From NCBI GenBank assembly GCA_963662375.2, contig CAXXRP010000011.1:1-64000 (forward strand): a DNA stretch of 64,000 nt. The letters run 5' to 3'. Positions within the stretch are counted from its first letter, which is position 1, and each line of letters begins with the position of its first letter. Origin of the DNA: UBA11612 sp963662375 (GTDB taxonomy: Bacteria > Pseudomonadota > Alphaproteobacteria > Rhodospirillales > Rhodospirillaceae). The notes under the pieces were generated by a model. The model saw only the letters and a list, made by a program, of their open reading frames with translations, was not told the DNA's origin and made no database searches. Both the position numbers and the translations under genes were made by a program. Shown in pieces: positions 43,393 through 51,937 of this stretch.

Positions 43393-45794
43393 AATTCACC
43401 CTCTCCTGGCTCAAGGACCATTTGGAAACATCTGCGTCGATTAACGATATCGCCGCCAAACTGACCGCCATTGGCTTGGAGGTCGAGCGGCTTGAAGACC
43501 CCGCTGCGGCCCTTGATGATTTCATTGTCGGTCATGTGACCGAGGCTAAGCAGCATCCCAATGCCGCCCGCTTGCGCGTGTGTACAGTGGACACGGGCAC
43601 GGAGACCTTGCAGGTGGTCTGCGGCGCTCCGAACGCACATACCAACATGAAGGCCGTGCTGGCTCGCATTGGCACCGTCATCCCGGCCTCAGGGGACAAA
43701 CTCAAAAAGAGCAAAATTCGCGGTAAGGAAAGCCAGGGCATGCTTTGCTCCGCCCGCGAATTGAAACTGGGCGAGGACCACGAAGGGATTATCGAGCTTC
43801 CCCCCGAAGCTCGTGCTGGCGCGCCGATAGCAGATATTCTTGTGCTTGATCCGGTCATCGAAATCACTCTGACCCCGAACCGGGTTGACGCATTGGGCGT
43901 GCGCGGTGTTGCGCGCGACCTCGCGGCGGCGGGGCTGGGCACACTCAAATACTTGAACGACACGCCTGTCCATGGCGCGTTTGAAAACGCGCACAAGGTT
44001 GCGATGAACTTGCCGGCGGATGAGGAATACAAATGCCCGCAGTTCGTCGGGCGAGCGATTCGCGGCGTGAAGAACGGCCAAAGCCCTGTTTGGCTGAAGG
44101 ATCGATTAAATGCTGTCGGTCTTCGGCCCATCTCGGCATTGGTGGACATCACCCAGTACATCACCCTTGACCTTGGCCGGCCGCTGCATGTTTTCGATGA
44201 TGCAAAATTGATCGGCGCTGTGGGCCCACGCCTTGCAAATAATGGCGAGTCTATCGCCGCGCTGAATGGCAAGACCTACGAACTCGACAGTTCTATGGTG
44301 GTCATCTCCGACGAAATGGTGTCGCTTGGCATCGGCGGAGTCATAGGTGGTGAGCCCAGCGGCGTTACAGATACAACCACGGCAGTGTTCCTCGAGTCGG
44401 CATTGTTCAATCCCTTCAACATAGCCGAAACCGGGCGTAAACTGCAGATCAACTCCGACGCCCGTTATTGTTTTGAGCGCGGCGTAGACTCGGCGTCCGG
44501 CGCATTGGGCGCAGAAGTAGCCACGCGCATGATTCTCGAGATCTGTGGCGGCGAGGCATCGCAGTTGGAGATAGGTGGCCGCGCACCTGCGCATCAGCGG
44601 AAAATTTCCTTCGATCCGACTCGGGTGAAGTCTCTGGGCGGCGTCGATGTCGCTGAAGGAAAAACGAAGTCCATCCTCGAACGTCTGGGCTTTGTTGTGG
44701 TGACGGGCAGCCCGTGGACCGTCTCGCCACCCTCCTGGCGTTCGGACGTTGAAGGCTGGCAAGATCTCGTTGAGGAGATTCTCCGCATTCACGGCTACGA
44801 CAAAATTCCCGAAACCACATTGCCCCGGGCGCCCGTGCCCAGGGTCGTATCCACGCCGCAGCAACGGCGCATCGCTTTCGCCAGGCGCACGCTGGCTGGA
44901 CGGGGGCTAAACGAGACGACGACATGGTCATTCCTGCCTAAAGCGCAGGCCGAACTGTTCCTCGGCGATTTGCCGATCGTCCTGCTGGCCAATCCCATCA
45001 GTTCCGAGTTGGATGCGTTACGCCCGTCGTTGATTCCCAACCTCGCCGCCGCCGCCGGTCGAAATGCCACGCGCGACATGGCTAACAGCCGATTCTTTGA
45101 AATTGGGCCCCGTTTCGAGGGCTCGAGACCGGGCGAACAGGTGCTGATTGCTTGCGTGCTGCGCGCCGGCCATACCGGGCCACGTCACTGGGCTGGGGGC
45201 CGCAGGCCAGTGGACGCCTTGGACATCAAGGCCGACGCCCTAGCGGCCTTGCAAGCAGCAGGCCTTCCCGTATCAGCGCTTCAATCCAGTGCTGGACCGG
45301 ATAACGGCGCACCGAGTTGGTACCATCCGGGCCGCTCGGGAACCCTTAAGTTGGGCAATCAGGTTCTAGCTGTTTTTGGTGAATTGCATCCGGCGGTCCT
45401 TGCGGCACTGGACGTCAAGGGACCGATGGTCGCCTGTGAGGTTTTCATTGACCGCTTGCCGCAGCCGCAAAGGTTCCCGGCTGCGGCGCGCCCGCTCTTA
45501 AAGACGTCATCCTTTCAACCCGTAGACCGGGATTTCGCCTTTGTGGTCGATACCACGGTGGCCGCCGAATCCCTTCTACGGGCTGTGCGCGGCGCCGATA
45601 AAGAGTTGATCTCAGATGTTGGGCTGTTCGATACGTATGAGGGGCCACACATCGGCAACGGCAAGAAATCTCTCGCGGTCGCCGTCACCCTTCAGCCCCA
45701 AGACTCGACCCTCACTGACAAAGAGATTGATGCGGTCGCGAAGAAGATCGTATCGGCGGTGAAAAACTCTTGCGGCGGAACGTTGCGCGCTTGA
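43389..45794 (+). CDS. pheT: Phenylalanyl-tRNA synthetase beta subunit
   Basis: 801 residues from the GTG at 43,389 (KFTLSWLKDHLETSASINDI). Domains in order: tRNA-binding OB fold (40-150, VGHVTEAKQHPNAARLRVCT and GKESQGMLCS), B5 and B3/4 editing domains, a catalytic-like core (RYCFERGVDS) and the C-terminal ferredoxin-like anticodon-binding domain (SSFQPVDRDFAFVVDTTVAA). Start selected because it overlaps the ASCH gene and matches the family. Confidence 0.97.
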   Translation: MKFTLSWLKDHLETSASINDIAAKLTAIGLEVERLEDPAAALDDFIVGHVTEAKQHPNAARLRVCTVDTGTETLQVVCGAPNAHTNMKAVLARIGTVIPASGDKLKKSKIRGKESQGMLCSARELKLGEDHEGIIELPPEARAGAPIADILVLDPVIEITLTPNRVDALGVRGVARDLAAAGLGTLKYLNDTPVHGAFENAHKVAMNLPADEEYKCPQFVGRAIRGVKNGQSPVWLKDRLNAVGLRPISALVDITQYITLDLGRPLHVFDDAKLIGAVGPRLANNGESIAALNGKTYELDSSMVVISDEMVSLGIGGVIGGEPSGVTDTTTAVFLESALFNPFNIAETGRKLQINSDARYCFERGVDSASGALGAEVATRMILEICGGEASQLEIGGRAPAHQRKISFDPTRVKSLGGVDVAEGKTKSILERLGFVVVTGSPWTVSPPSWRSDVEGWQDLVEEILRIHGYDKIPETTLPRAPVPRVVSTPQQRRIAFARRTLAGRGLNETTTWSFLPKAQAELFLGDLPIVLLANPISSELDALRPSLIPNLAAAAGRNATRDMANSRFFEIGPRFEGSRPGEQVLIACVLRAGHTGPRHWAGGRRPVDALDIKADALAALQAAGLPVSALQSSAGPDNGAPSWYHPGRSGTLKLGNQVLAVFGELHPAVLAALDVKGPMVACEVFIDRLPQPQRFPAAARPLLKTSSFQPVDRDFAFVVDTTVAAESLLRAVRGADKELISDVGLFDTYEGPHIGNGKKSLAVAVTLQPQDSTLTDKEIDAVAKKIVSAVKNSCGGTLRA

Positions 45795-45812
45795 TATAAC
45801 AGCCGTCATTAC

Positions 45813-47615
45813 ATGACCGACCTTTTCCTCATTCGCAACTTCGCCATTATTGCACACATCGACCATGGCAAGTCGACATTAGCCGACAGGCTCATTCAAT
45901 TTTGCGGTGGCCTGACTAAACGCGAGATGCATGAGCAGGTTCTCGATTCCATGGACATCGAGCGCGAACGTGGCATCACGATCAAGGCGCAGACGGTCCG
46001 CCTCGACTATACCGCCGAGGACGGAATGACCTATCAGCTTAATCTCGTGGACACGCCGGGTCACGTTGATTTCGCCTACGAGGTTAGCCGGTCGCTGGCG
46101 GCGTGCGAGGGATCGCTGCTGGTAGTGGACACCTCGCAAGGGGTCGAGGCACAAACACTGGCTAACGTTTATCAAGCCATCGACGCAAACCACAACATCG
46201 TTCCGGTATTGAACAAGATCGATCTTCCAGCAGCGGAGCCGGCACGCATTCGCCAGCAAATCGAGGACGTCATCGGCATCGACGCCTCCGACGCAGTGGA
46301 GACGTCGGCAAAAACCGGCGTCGGCATCAAGGACGTTCTGGAGGCGATCGTCACGCGGCTGGGCCCACCCAAGGGTGACGGTGATGCACCTCTCAAGGCC
46401 CTTCTGGTCGATTCCTGGTACGATAGTTATCTCGGCGTCGTCATTCTTGTGAGAGTCAAGGATGGCGCTCTCAAGAAGGGCACCAATATCAGATTCATGT
46501 CAAACGGCACCACGCATCAGGTGGACAAGGTTGGTGTGTTCACACCCAAACTGCGCGATGTGCCCGCTTTGAGAGCCGGCGAACTCGGCTTTCTGACCGC
46601 ATCTATTAAAGCGGTGGCTGACTGCTCCGTGGGCGATACCATTACCGACGAGTTCAAGCCGACTGTCGTACCTCTATCGGGTTTCAAGCCTAGCATTCCT
46701 GTGGTCTGGTGCGGCTTATTCCCCGTAGACGCCGCCCAATTTGAGGTGCTTCGCGAAAGTTTGGCCAGGTTAAGGCTCAACGATGCGAGTTTCCACTTTC
46801 AGATGGAAAGTTCAGCTGCGCTCGGATTCGGATTCCGATGCGGATTTCTTGGCCTCCTGCACATGGAAATTATACAGGAACGCCTGGAACGGGAATTTGG
46901 ACTGCACCTCATCACAACAGCGCCCAGTGTCGTGTACCGCGTTCATACGACGGACGAAAAGATGAAAGAATTACACAATCCAGCGGACATGCCGGAAGTT
47001 ACACGCATCACGTCCATCGAAGAACCTTGGGTCAAGGCGACCATTCTCGTTCCCGACGAGTACGTGGGCACGGTGTTAAAACTCTGCACCGAGCGCCGCG
47101 GTGAGCAGGTGGATTTGACCTACGTGGGCAACCGCGCCATGGCTGTTTACCGCTTACCACTCAATGAAATCGTTTTCGATTTTTACGACCAGTTGAAATC
47201 CATTTCGCGCGGGTATGCCAGCTTTGATTACGAAATCGCCGACTACCAAGATTCAGACCTCGTGAAAGTCAATATTTTGGTGAACGCCGAACCAGTGGAT
47301 GCCTTGGCCTTTATGGCTCATCGCACCCATGTGGACGCCCGGAGCCGGCATATTTGCGCGCGCCTGAAGGACTTGATTCCGCGCCATCTGTTCAAAATTC
47401 CCATCCAGGCCACGATCGGCGGAAAGGTCATAGCCCGGGAAACCATCGCCGCGTTGCGCAAGGACGTAACTGCAAAGTGCTATGGCGGTGACATTTCGCG
47501 GAAGCGGAAGCTTCTCGACAAACAAAAAAAGGGGAAAAAACGCATGCGCCAATTCGGCCGTGTGGAAATCCCGCAGACTGCGTTCATCAATGCACTTAAG
47601 ATGGGCGAGAACTAG
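45813..47615 (+). CDS. lepA: Elongation factor 4 (LepA)
   Basis: 600 residues, full length. GTPase motifs AHIDHGKST, DTPGHVDF and NKID; ERERGITIKAQTVRL is the switch I region; the special C-terminal domain ends GGDISRKRKLLDKQKKGKKR and FINALKMGEN. LepA can back-translocate ribosomes under ionic stress. It follows pheT by 18 bp; the pheT-lepA adjacency is less common but frames are intact. Confidence 0.97.
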   Translation: MTDLFLIRNFAIIAHIDHGKSTLADRLIQFCGGLTKREMHEQVLDSMDIERERGITIKAQTVRLDYTAEDGMTYQLNLVDTPGHVDFAYEVSRSLAACEGSLLVVDTSQGVEAQTLANVYQAIDANHNIVPVLNKIDLPAAEPARIRQQIEDVIGIDASDAVETSAKTGVGIKDVLEAIVTRLGPPKGDGDAPLKALLVDSWYDSYLGVVILVRVKDGALKKGTNIRFMSNGTTHQVDKVGVFTPKLRDVPALRAGELGFLTASIKAVADCSVGDTITDEFKPTVVPLSGFKPSIPVVWCGLFPVDAAQFEVLRESLARLRLNDASFHFQMESSAALGFGFRCGFLGLLHMEIIQERLEREFGLHLITTAPSVVYRVHTTDEKMKELHNPADMPEVTRITSIEEPWVKATILVPDEYVGTVLKLCTERRGEQVDLTYVGNRAMAVYRLPLNEIVFDFYDQLKSISRGYASFDYEIADYQDSDLVKVNILVNAEPVDALAFMAHRTHVDARSRHICARLKDLIPRHLFKIPIQATIGGKVIARETIAALRKDVTAKCYGGDISRKRKLLDKQKKGKKRMRQFGRVEIPQTAFINALKMGEN

Positions 47616-47736
47616 GAAACGGTCCAGAAAAATGGGACCTGGCTTTCCCAAAAGATCACGTGCAAAACATTAATATGCTAGCGCTGCCCATATGACCGGC
47701 GACGTGGGGCCCAATCAACCTTGCTGAGAATAATTA

Positions 47737-48039
47737 CTAGCGAATGGTGCGGAAAACGCGCTTATGGTCGCGACGCTTGCGGCAAAAGTACGTAACGACA
47801 ATCCCAATGGCACCGGGCACGCTCCACGCGGGCGTCGCCATGACGCCGATACCGGCCGCGCTGACAATTCCTGGGGAATCGGCATTGAGCGATGGCGATT
47901 GGCCGACGAGAAGGGTCCATATGTCGGCAGTGATCAACCCGGAGTATCGACCGGCGCCCAGAGCCATCACTGCCTCTGCCGAGGCCATGAAAATGGCCAA
48001 AACGACCAGCGTCCAGCCGAACGCTCGCACAAATATCAC
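47737..48039 (-). CDS. Small membrane protein (two helices)
   Basis: 100 residues: MIFVRAFGWTLVVLAIFMAS opens a transmembrane helix, a periplasmic middle (GLITADIWTLLVGQSPSLNA) and a second helix (WSVPGAIGIVVTYFCRKRRD) ending in a basic cytoplasmic tail. This layout matches a widespread, unnamed alphaproteobacterial protein family. Function unknown. It is divergent from the IS1595 element region and convergent with lepA. Confidence 0.65.
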   Translation of the reverse strand: MIFVRAFGWTLVVLAIFMASAEAVMALGAGRYSGLITADIWTLLVGQSPSLNADSPGIVSAAGIGVMATPAWSVPGAIGIVVTYFCRKRRDHKRVFRTIR

Positions 48040-48263
48040 TGCACCCTCACGACCCCGAGTCTGTTTCTTATCCGTTGATTGAGGCCTACCCTATAACACC
48101 CTTTGTTTACAGGGTAACTTTTGATCGTTTCGAATAGAGACCATATAGCAAGCCTATGATTTTAGCACTTTTGGCGACAAGCCTGTGGAACATGGGGATA
48201 ATTTTATTTTGGGGATTATATCCCAACGTTGACTTTCATGGAATGTGCGCATAGCATGGCTGG

Positions 48264-48794
48264 ATGGATTGGAAGGAAAAGGCTGGGAACGGTCCAGCCG
48301 CCATTGTCACGGGTGGTATTTCTCTGCTTTGGCTCGTGGAGCGCATTATCGGCCTCGCTGGCATCCCAGACGACTTTGCGACTTGGCTGCGAGCAATGAA
48401 CCTGATCCCCACACCATTGGCAATGTTTGCGCTGGGTGCCTTTACCTTGTTCCTTTGGGCGCGATGGAGTGCTTCATATGGCGGTCGGTTAAGCCCCAAA
48501 CAGAATAGAATAATTGGAGAACTGGCCGCTTACGCGGGCGGCAATATAGGCATCACCGCCGAACGGTGTGCGAAGATATGGACGGCCAATCCGCGCAAGT
48601 TGTCCGCCATAGCAGATCAGGTCCAGAGAAACATCAAATCAGGCGTCCTAGAAGCCGAGCCGTATCCTGGGATTGAATATGGTGTGATATCCATTCGCAA
48701 TTTCACGGAATTTCTCATCAACAAAAGCGTGCTAGACAGGTCTAGCGTCCTGAAGCACGCCCCACATATCTTTCAAGACTTGGAAAATGACTGA
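48264..48794 (+). CDS. Membrane protein, IS1595 cargo
   Basis: 176 residues. Two hydrophobic segments in the first 75 (AAIVTGGISLLWLVERIIGL and PTPLAMFALGAFTLFLWA), then a soluble domain (NRIIGELAAYAGGNIGITAE, GVISIRNFTEFLINKSVLDR). No family recognised. It begins 31 bp inside the left terminal repeat and its stop overlaps the next cargo gene by 8 bp (ATGACTGA), so the two are translationally coupled. Confidence 0.65.
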   Translation: MDWKEKAGNGPAAIVTGGISLLWLVERIIGLAGIPDDFATWLRAMNLIPTPLAMFALGAFTLFLWARWSASYGGRLSPKQNRIIGELAAYAGGNIGITAERCAKIWTANPRKLSAIADQVQRNIKSGVLEAEPYPGIEYGVISIRNFTEFLINKSVLDRSSVLKHAPHIFQDLEND

Positions 48795-49044
48795 GCCTAA
48801 TTGGCAAAACCGGACACTCTGGACCGCCGATAACCTGGACGTAATGCGCGGCATGAATAGTGCGACCGTCGATCTGATCTACCTCGACACACTATTCAAT
48901 TCAAAGCGTGATTATTCCGCACCGCTTGGGGACACAAAATCTACCGCAGCCTTCAAGGACACTTGGAGCCTGGATGATGTCAAGCTGGAATGGGTTGAAG
49001 ACATTGAGACGGACAACACTGCCAGTTGGCGCGCGATGTCCTAA
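48787..49044 (+). pseudogene. DNA methyltransferase, N-terminal fragment
   Basis: 85 residues: NRTLWTADNLDVMRGMNSAT, VDLIYLDTLFNSKRDYSAPL, FKDTWSLDDVKLEWV. This is the start of a site-specific DNA (adenine) methyltransferase; the catalytic motif IV, DPPF in such enzymes, is DTLF here, and the SAM-binding and target-recognition parts are missing. It ends at SWRAMS with a stop. Non-functional as a methyltransferase; it could be a leftover of a larger cargo module truncated before or after capture by IS1595 element 2. Confidence 0.8.
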
Positions 49045-49089
49045 TGGCGATATTTGCCATACTGAGCTTACTGATAACAGGAGATAGAT

Positions 49090-49290
49090 ATGCCCTACAG
49101 ACCCAAGCTAGACCCGAAAGTGGACTTGAAGGGCGCGACACCTGAGAAGTTGGCCCGCGCCCTGTTTCGTCCTATCGAGCCTTTACCGGGAGGCGTTGGA
49201 GAGTCCGTTGCTGGCGATCAAGTCACGGTAGAGAAGCCTCCGGCCGACAAGGCGGGCAACCGTGTCACGCATCTGAACAAGCGTGTCTGA
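49090..49290 (+). CDS. Small cargo protein (ATPEKLARAL type)
   Basis: 66 residues; MPYRPKLDPKVDLKGATPEK then LARALFRPIEP. Preceded by aggagatagat, a good Shine-Dalgarno. The N-terminal half resembles the 52-residue cargo protein at 14,204 in the other IS1595 element. The last 36 residues overlap the transposase gene on the other strand and probably are not ancestral, so the natural C-terminus may have been replaced on capture. Function unknown. Confidence 0.55.
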   Translation: MPYRPKLDPKVDLKGATPEKLARALFRPIEPLPGGVGESVAGDQVTVEKPPADKAGNRVTHLNKRV

Positions 49291-50157
49291 GTCGCGCACG
49301 TTATGCTTGCCGGCAAACTCTTGAACGTACCGATTGAGTTGTTTAGGGCTGATCTTATGGAACGTTCCCTTATGCGCTCTCTTGAGCATCGACCAGAAGC
49401 TTTCAATGCCGTTGGTGTGGGCCATGCCGCGCACGTATTCGCCGACCGAGTGCAGAACCGCCTCATGCTCACGGTCCATGCCTTGATAGGCCGTTGCGCC
49501 ATCGGTAAACACCTTGGCATCTTCTGCCGTGTTGTCCTCGACAAAATCCTGAAGCGTGTCGGCATCCGTGGACTTGACCACCTTGGCTACGACTTCATTA
49601 CTGTCCCGGTCCTTAATGCCGACAACGGCGGTTTTGCCAGCCACGCCCCGGCCCGTGTTCTTGAGGGCCTTGCGCTTGGCCGCACTCATGTTGCGGCGCT
49701 TGCCCGAAACGTAGGTTTCATCCACCTCGACAGGGCCGTCAAACGGCTCATCGGTGTCTTCACCCGCCCACGCCTCACGAATGCGGTGGAGCATGAACCA
49801 TGCTGCCTTCTGGGTGATTTTGAGGTCCCGATGCAGTTGCATGCTGGAAACCGATTTAAGGCTGGTCAGGCAGAGATAAATCCCAATCGCCCACTTATGC
49901 AAGGGGATTTTGGAGTTGGCCATCGGGGTGCTGGTGCGAACGCTGAAATAAGACCGGCAATCGTTGCAGAAATACGGCATATAACGGTGTTTCGCATGGC
50001 TGGTCTTGAAGCTACCGCACTTGGAGCAATGCCGCTCACCGCCCCAGATCGTGTCTTCAAACCACTTGGTAGCCGCTTCCTTAGTCGGGAACATCTCCAT
50101 CAATTCGATGATCGACATTCCCTTACGGTGCGATTTTCCAGGGGCTTTCTTAATCAT
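49183..50157 (-). CDS. IS1595-family transposase (intact)
   Basis: 324 residues from the ATG at 50,157, which follows AAGGAAGG; an ATG six codons upstream overlaps the Shine-Dalgarno. N-terminal helix-turn-helix, zinc ribbon (HCSKCGSFKTS, YFCNDCRSYF), and the ISXO2-like catalytic core: first Asp in VEVDETYVSGK, second in VFTDGATAY, Glu in HTNGIESFWSML. All present, so this element may still be mobile. Confidence 0.93.
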   Translation of the reverse strand: MIKKAPGKSHRKGMSIIELMEMFPTKEAATKWFEDTIWGGERHCSKCGSFKTSHAKHRYMPYFCNDCRSYFSVRTSTPMANSKIPLHKWAIGIYLCLTSLKSVSSMQLHRDLKITQKAAWFMLHRIREAWAGEDTDEPFDGPVEVDETYVSGKRRNMSAAKRKALKNTGRGVAGKTAVVGIKDRDSNEVVAKVVKSTDADTLQDFVEDNTAEDAKVFTDGATAYQGMDREHEAVLHSVGEYVRGMAHTNGIESFWSMLKRAHKGTFHKISPKQLNRYVQEFAGKHNVRDSDTLVQMRDTVARLVGRRLLYRDLIASNGLSNASR

Positions 50158-50356
50158 TTTCTTCCTTCCTTTCATGCTAATGAGATTAGCAGATCAGAAG
50201 GGGTTTGTCAACGTTGGGATATAATACCCTTTATTTTTGGGGGGTACCAAGCCTGCCGGGTTTGTTGCGACAGCTGGACTGCTCGGTTAGGTTCTGCGCC
50301 TTCCAGACAAGCCCGATGATCGTACCAGTCTTGCGACTCGGGGATTTTTTGGTGCC

Positions 50357-50447
50357 GGAGGGGTGGCCGAGTGGTCAAAGGCGCACGCCTGGAAAGTGTG
50401 TATACGCCAAAAGCGTATCGTGGGTTCGAATCCCACCCCCTCCGCCA
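50357..50447 (+). tRNA. tRNA-Ser (GGA)
   Basis: 91 nt including the encoded CCA. Acceptor GGAGGGG with CCCCTCC and discriminator G; anticodon loop CTGGAAA gives anticodon GGA; long variable arm; T arm GTGGGTTCGAATCCCAC, identical to that of tRNA-Ser(CGA). Its 3' end is the apparent attachment site for island 2. Confidence 0.96.
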
Positions 50448-50595
50448 TAATCCTTTCTTAGTGCATCCCAGACTTTCCAAAAAGTGTTGTATAAGCTTGA
50501 TTAGGAAGCTATCGACGTCTTGCGCCATCTTGTGATTTCCCGTACATTCCCATCAAATATAAGGAATTAAATAGGGAGTACATGTAATGGCGTCT
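50448..50595 (+). repeat. Integrase leader and attachment-site flank, copy 2
   Basis: Nearly identical to the reverse complement of 14,903-15,057, from TTAGTGCATCCCAGACTTTC through the integrase ATG. Likely holds attP arm sites and the integrase promoter. Confidence 0.8.
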
Positions 50596-51846
50596 GGTCG
50601 CAAGCCGAAAGGAAAGCATCCCGACAAGAGGTTGACGCCGGTTTTCGTGCGCAAGACCTCCGAAGCTGGCCGGTACTGCGACGGCAATGGCCTTTACCTG
50701 AAGATCGAGCCATCCGGTGCACGACGATGGGAGCAAAGGCTCGTGATCCAGGGACGGCAGCGGACGCTCGGGCTTGGTGGGGTGCAGCTAGTATCGCTTG
50801 CAGAGGCCCGCGAGAAAGCGCTCGCCAACCGCAAGAACGCGCGCGTTGGCGGCGATCCGATGGACCTTCGGCGGCAAGCCAGCATACCAACCTTGGAGGC
50901 TGCTGCAGCGGCCGTCATTGAGCTTCACCGGCCAAGCTGGCGTAACGCCAAGCACGCCGCACAGTGGGAAGCTACTCTGCGTACTTACGTCTACACTCGT
51001 CTGGGCAAACGCCCGGTATCGGATATCGACACAGCAGATGTCCTCAACGTGCTCATGCCGATCTGGCACGAGAAACCGGAAACCGCGCGCCGGGTGCGCC
51101 AACGCATCTCGACGATCATGAAATGGGCAGTGGCCCAAGGCTTCAAGCAGGACAACCCATGCGGTGACGCCATCGGCGCTGTGCTTCCCAAGCAGAATGG
51201 CAAAGGCAAGCTCCATCATCGGGCTCTGCCGCATAGCGAAGTCGCCGGCGCCATAAAGGCCGTTCGCACGTCCGGTAGCGGTGCGGCTGTCAAGCTGGCC
51301 TTCGAGTTCCTGATCCTGACCGCTGCACGGTCCGGCGAGGTCCGGCTCATGACGTGGAGCGAAGTCGACACAAACGCAGTAATTTGGACCATTCCTGCTG
51401 AGCGAATGAAAGCTGGGCGCGAACACCGTGTCCCGCTGTGTGCGCGGGCTCTGGACATACTGGCTGAAGCACGGCAGCTCGGGAACGGAAGCGGTCTGGT
51501 CTTTCCCGGAACGCGGCCCGGCAAGCCGCTCTCCGACATGACGCTATCCAAGCTGATGCGTGACCTTAATTTGGACGCCGTGCCACACGGCTTCCGGTCG
51601 AGTTTCCGCGATTGGGCGGCTGAATGTACCAATGCGCCTCGCGCTGTCATGGAGGCGGCACTGGCCCATGCGGTCTCTAACAAAGTGGAGGCGGCTTATG
51701 CGCGTTCCGACCTTTTCGCACGACGTTCCGAGCTGATGGAGCAATGGGCCGAATACCTAACCGACAGCTGTGAAACAAAGGTCGTTCCAATGATCCGACG
51801 GAGGAGCCAAGCAGATGCGCAAGTGAGAACGGCGGTGACAAATTAG
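50587..51846 (+). CDS. Tyrosine-type site-specific integrase
   Basis: 419 residues. P4-type integrase with DUF4102-like N-terminal region (GNGLYLKIEPSGARRWEQRL), a SAM-like core-binding domain (about 105-190) and catalytic domain: R248 in TAARSGEVR, H334 and R337 in PHGFRSSFRDW, H361 and the nucleophile Y371 in VEAAYARSDL. Such enzymes insert islands at tRNA 3' ends; the neighbouring tRNA-Ser(GGA) is the target. An IS21 element joins at 51,836, so only the last few residues are IS-derived; all catalytic residues are intact. The excision partner is not obvious. Confidence 0.94.
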   Translation: MASGRKPKGKHPDKRLTPVFVRKTSEAGRYCDGNGLYLKIEPSGARRWEQRLVIQGRQRTLGLGGVQLVSLAEAREKALANRKNARVGGDPMDLRRQASIPTLEAAAAAVIELHRPSWRNAKHAAQWEATLRTYVYTRLGKRPVSDIDTADVLNVLMPIWHEKPETARRVRQRISTIMKWAVAQGFKQDNPCGDAIGAVLPKQNGKGKLHHRALPHSEVAGAIKAVRTSGSGAAVKLAFEFLILTAARSGEVRLMTWSEVDTNAVIWTIPAERMKAGREHRVPLCARALDILAEARQLGNGSGLVFPGTRPGKPLSDMTLSKLMRDLNLDAVPHGFRSSFRDWAAECTNAPRAVMEAALAHAVSNKVEAAYARSDLFARRSELMEQWAEYLTDSCETKVVPMIRRRSQADAQVRTAVTN

Positions 51847-51937
51847 TCCACGGAAGCGGCGGGATTTCCCAGCCGCGGGCGGAGTAAAACTCTGCCACCT
51901 GTAGCCTTCGATCTTTTTTGAGATGGAAGGCGGGAGG

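Larger units (their letters stand above)
48211..50229 (-). mobile_element. IS1595-family element 2 with cargo (2.0 kb)
   Basis: Inverted repeats at 48,211-48,233 and 50,207-50,229 share ATTATATCCCAACGTTGAC and differ at one or two outer bases. They are flanked by an exact 8-bp duplication TTTATTTT (48,203-48,210 and 50,230-50,237). Intact transposase on the minus strand at the right; three cargo frames on the plus strand at the left, reading inward. It interrupts the region between lepA and tRNA-Ser(GGA). Confidence 0.93.
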
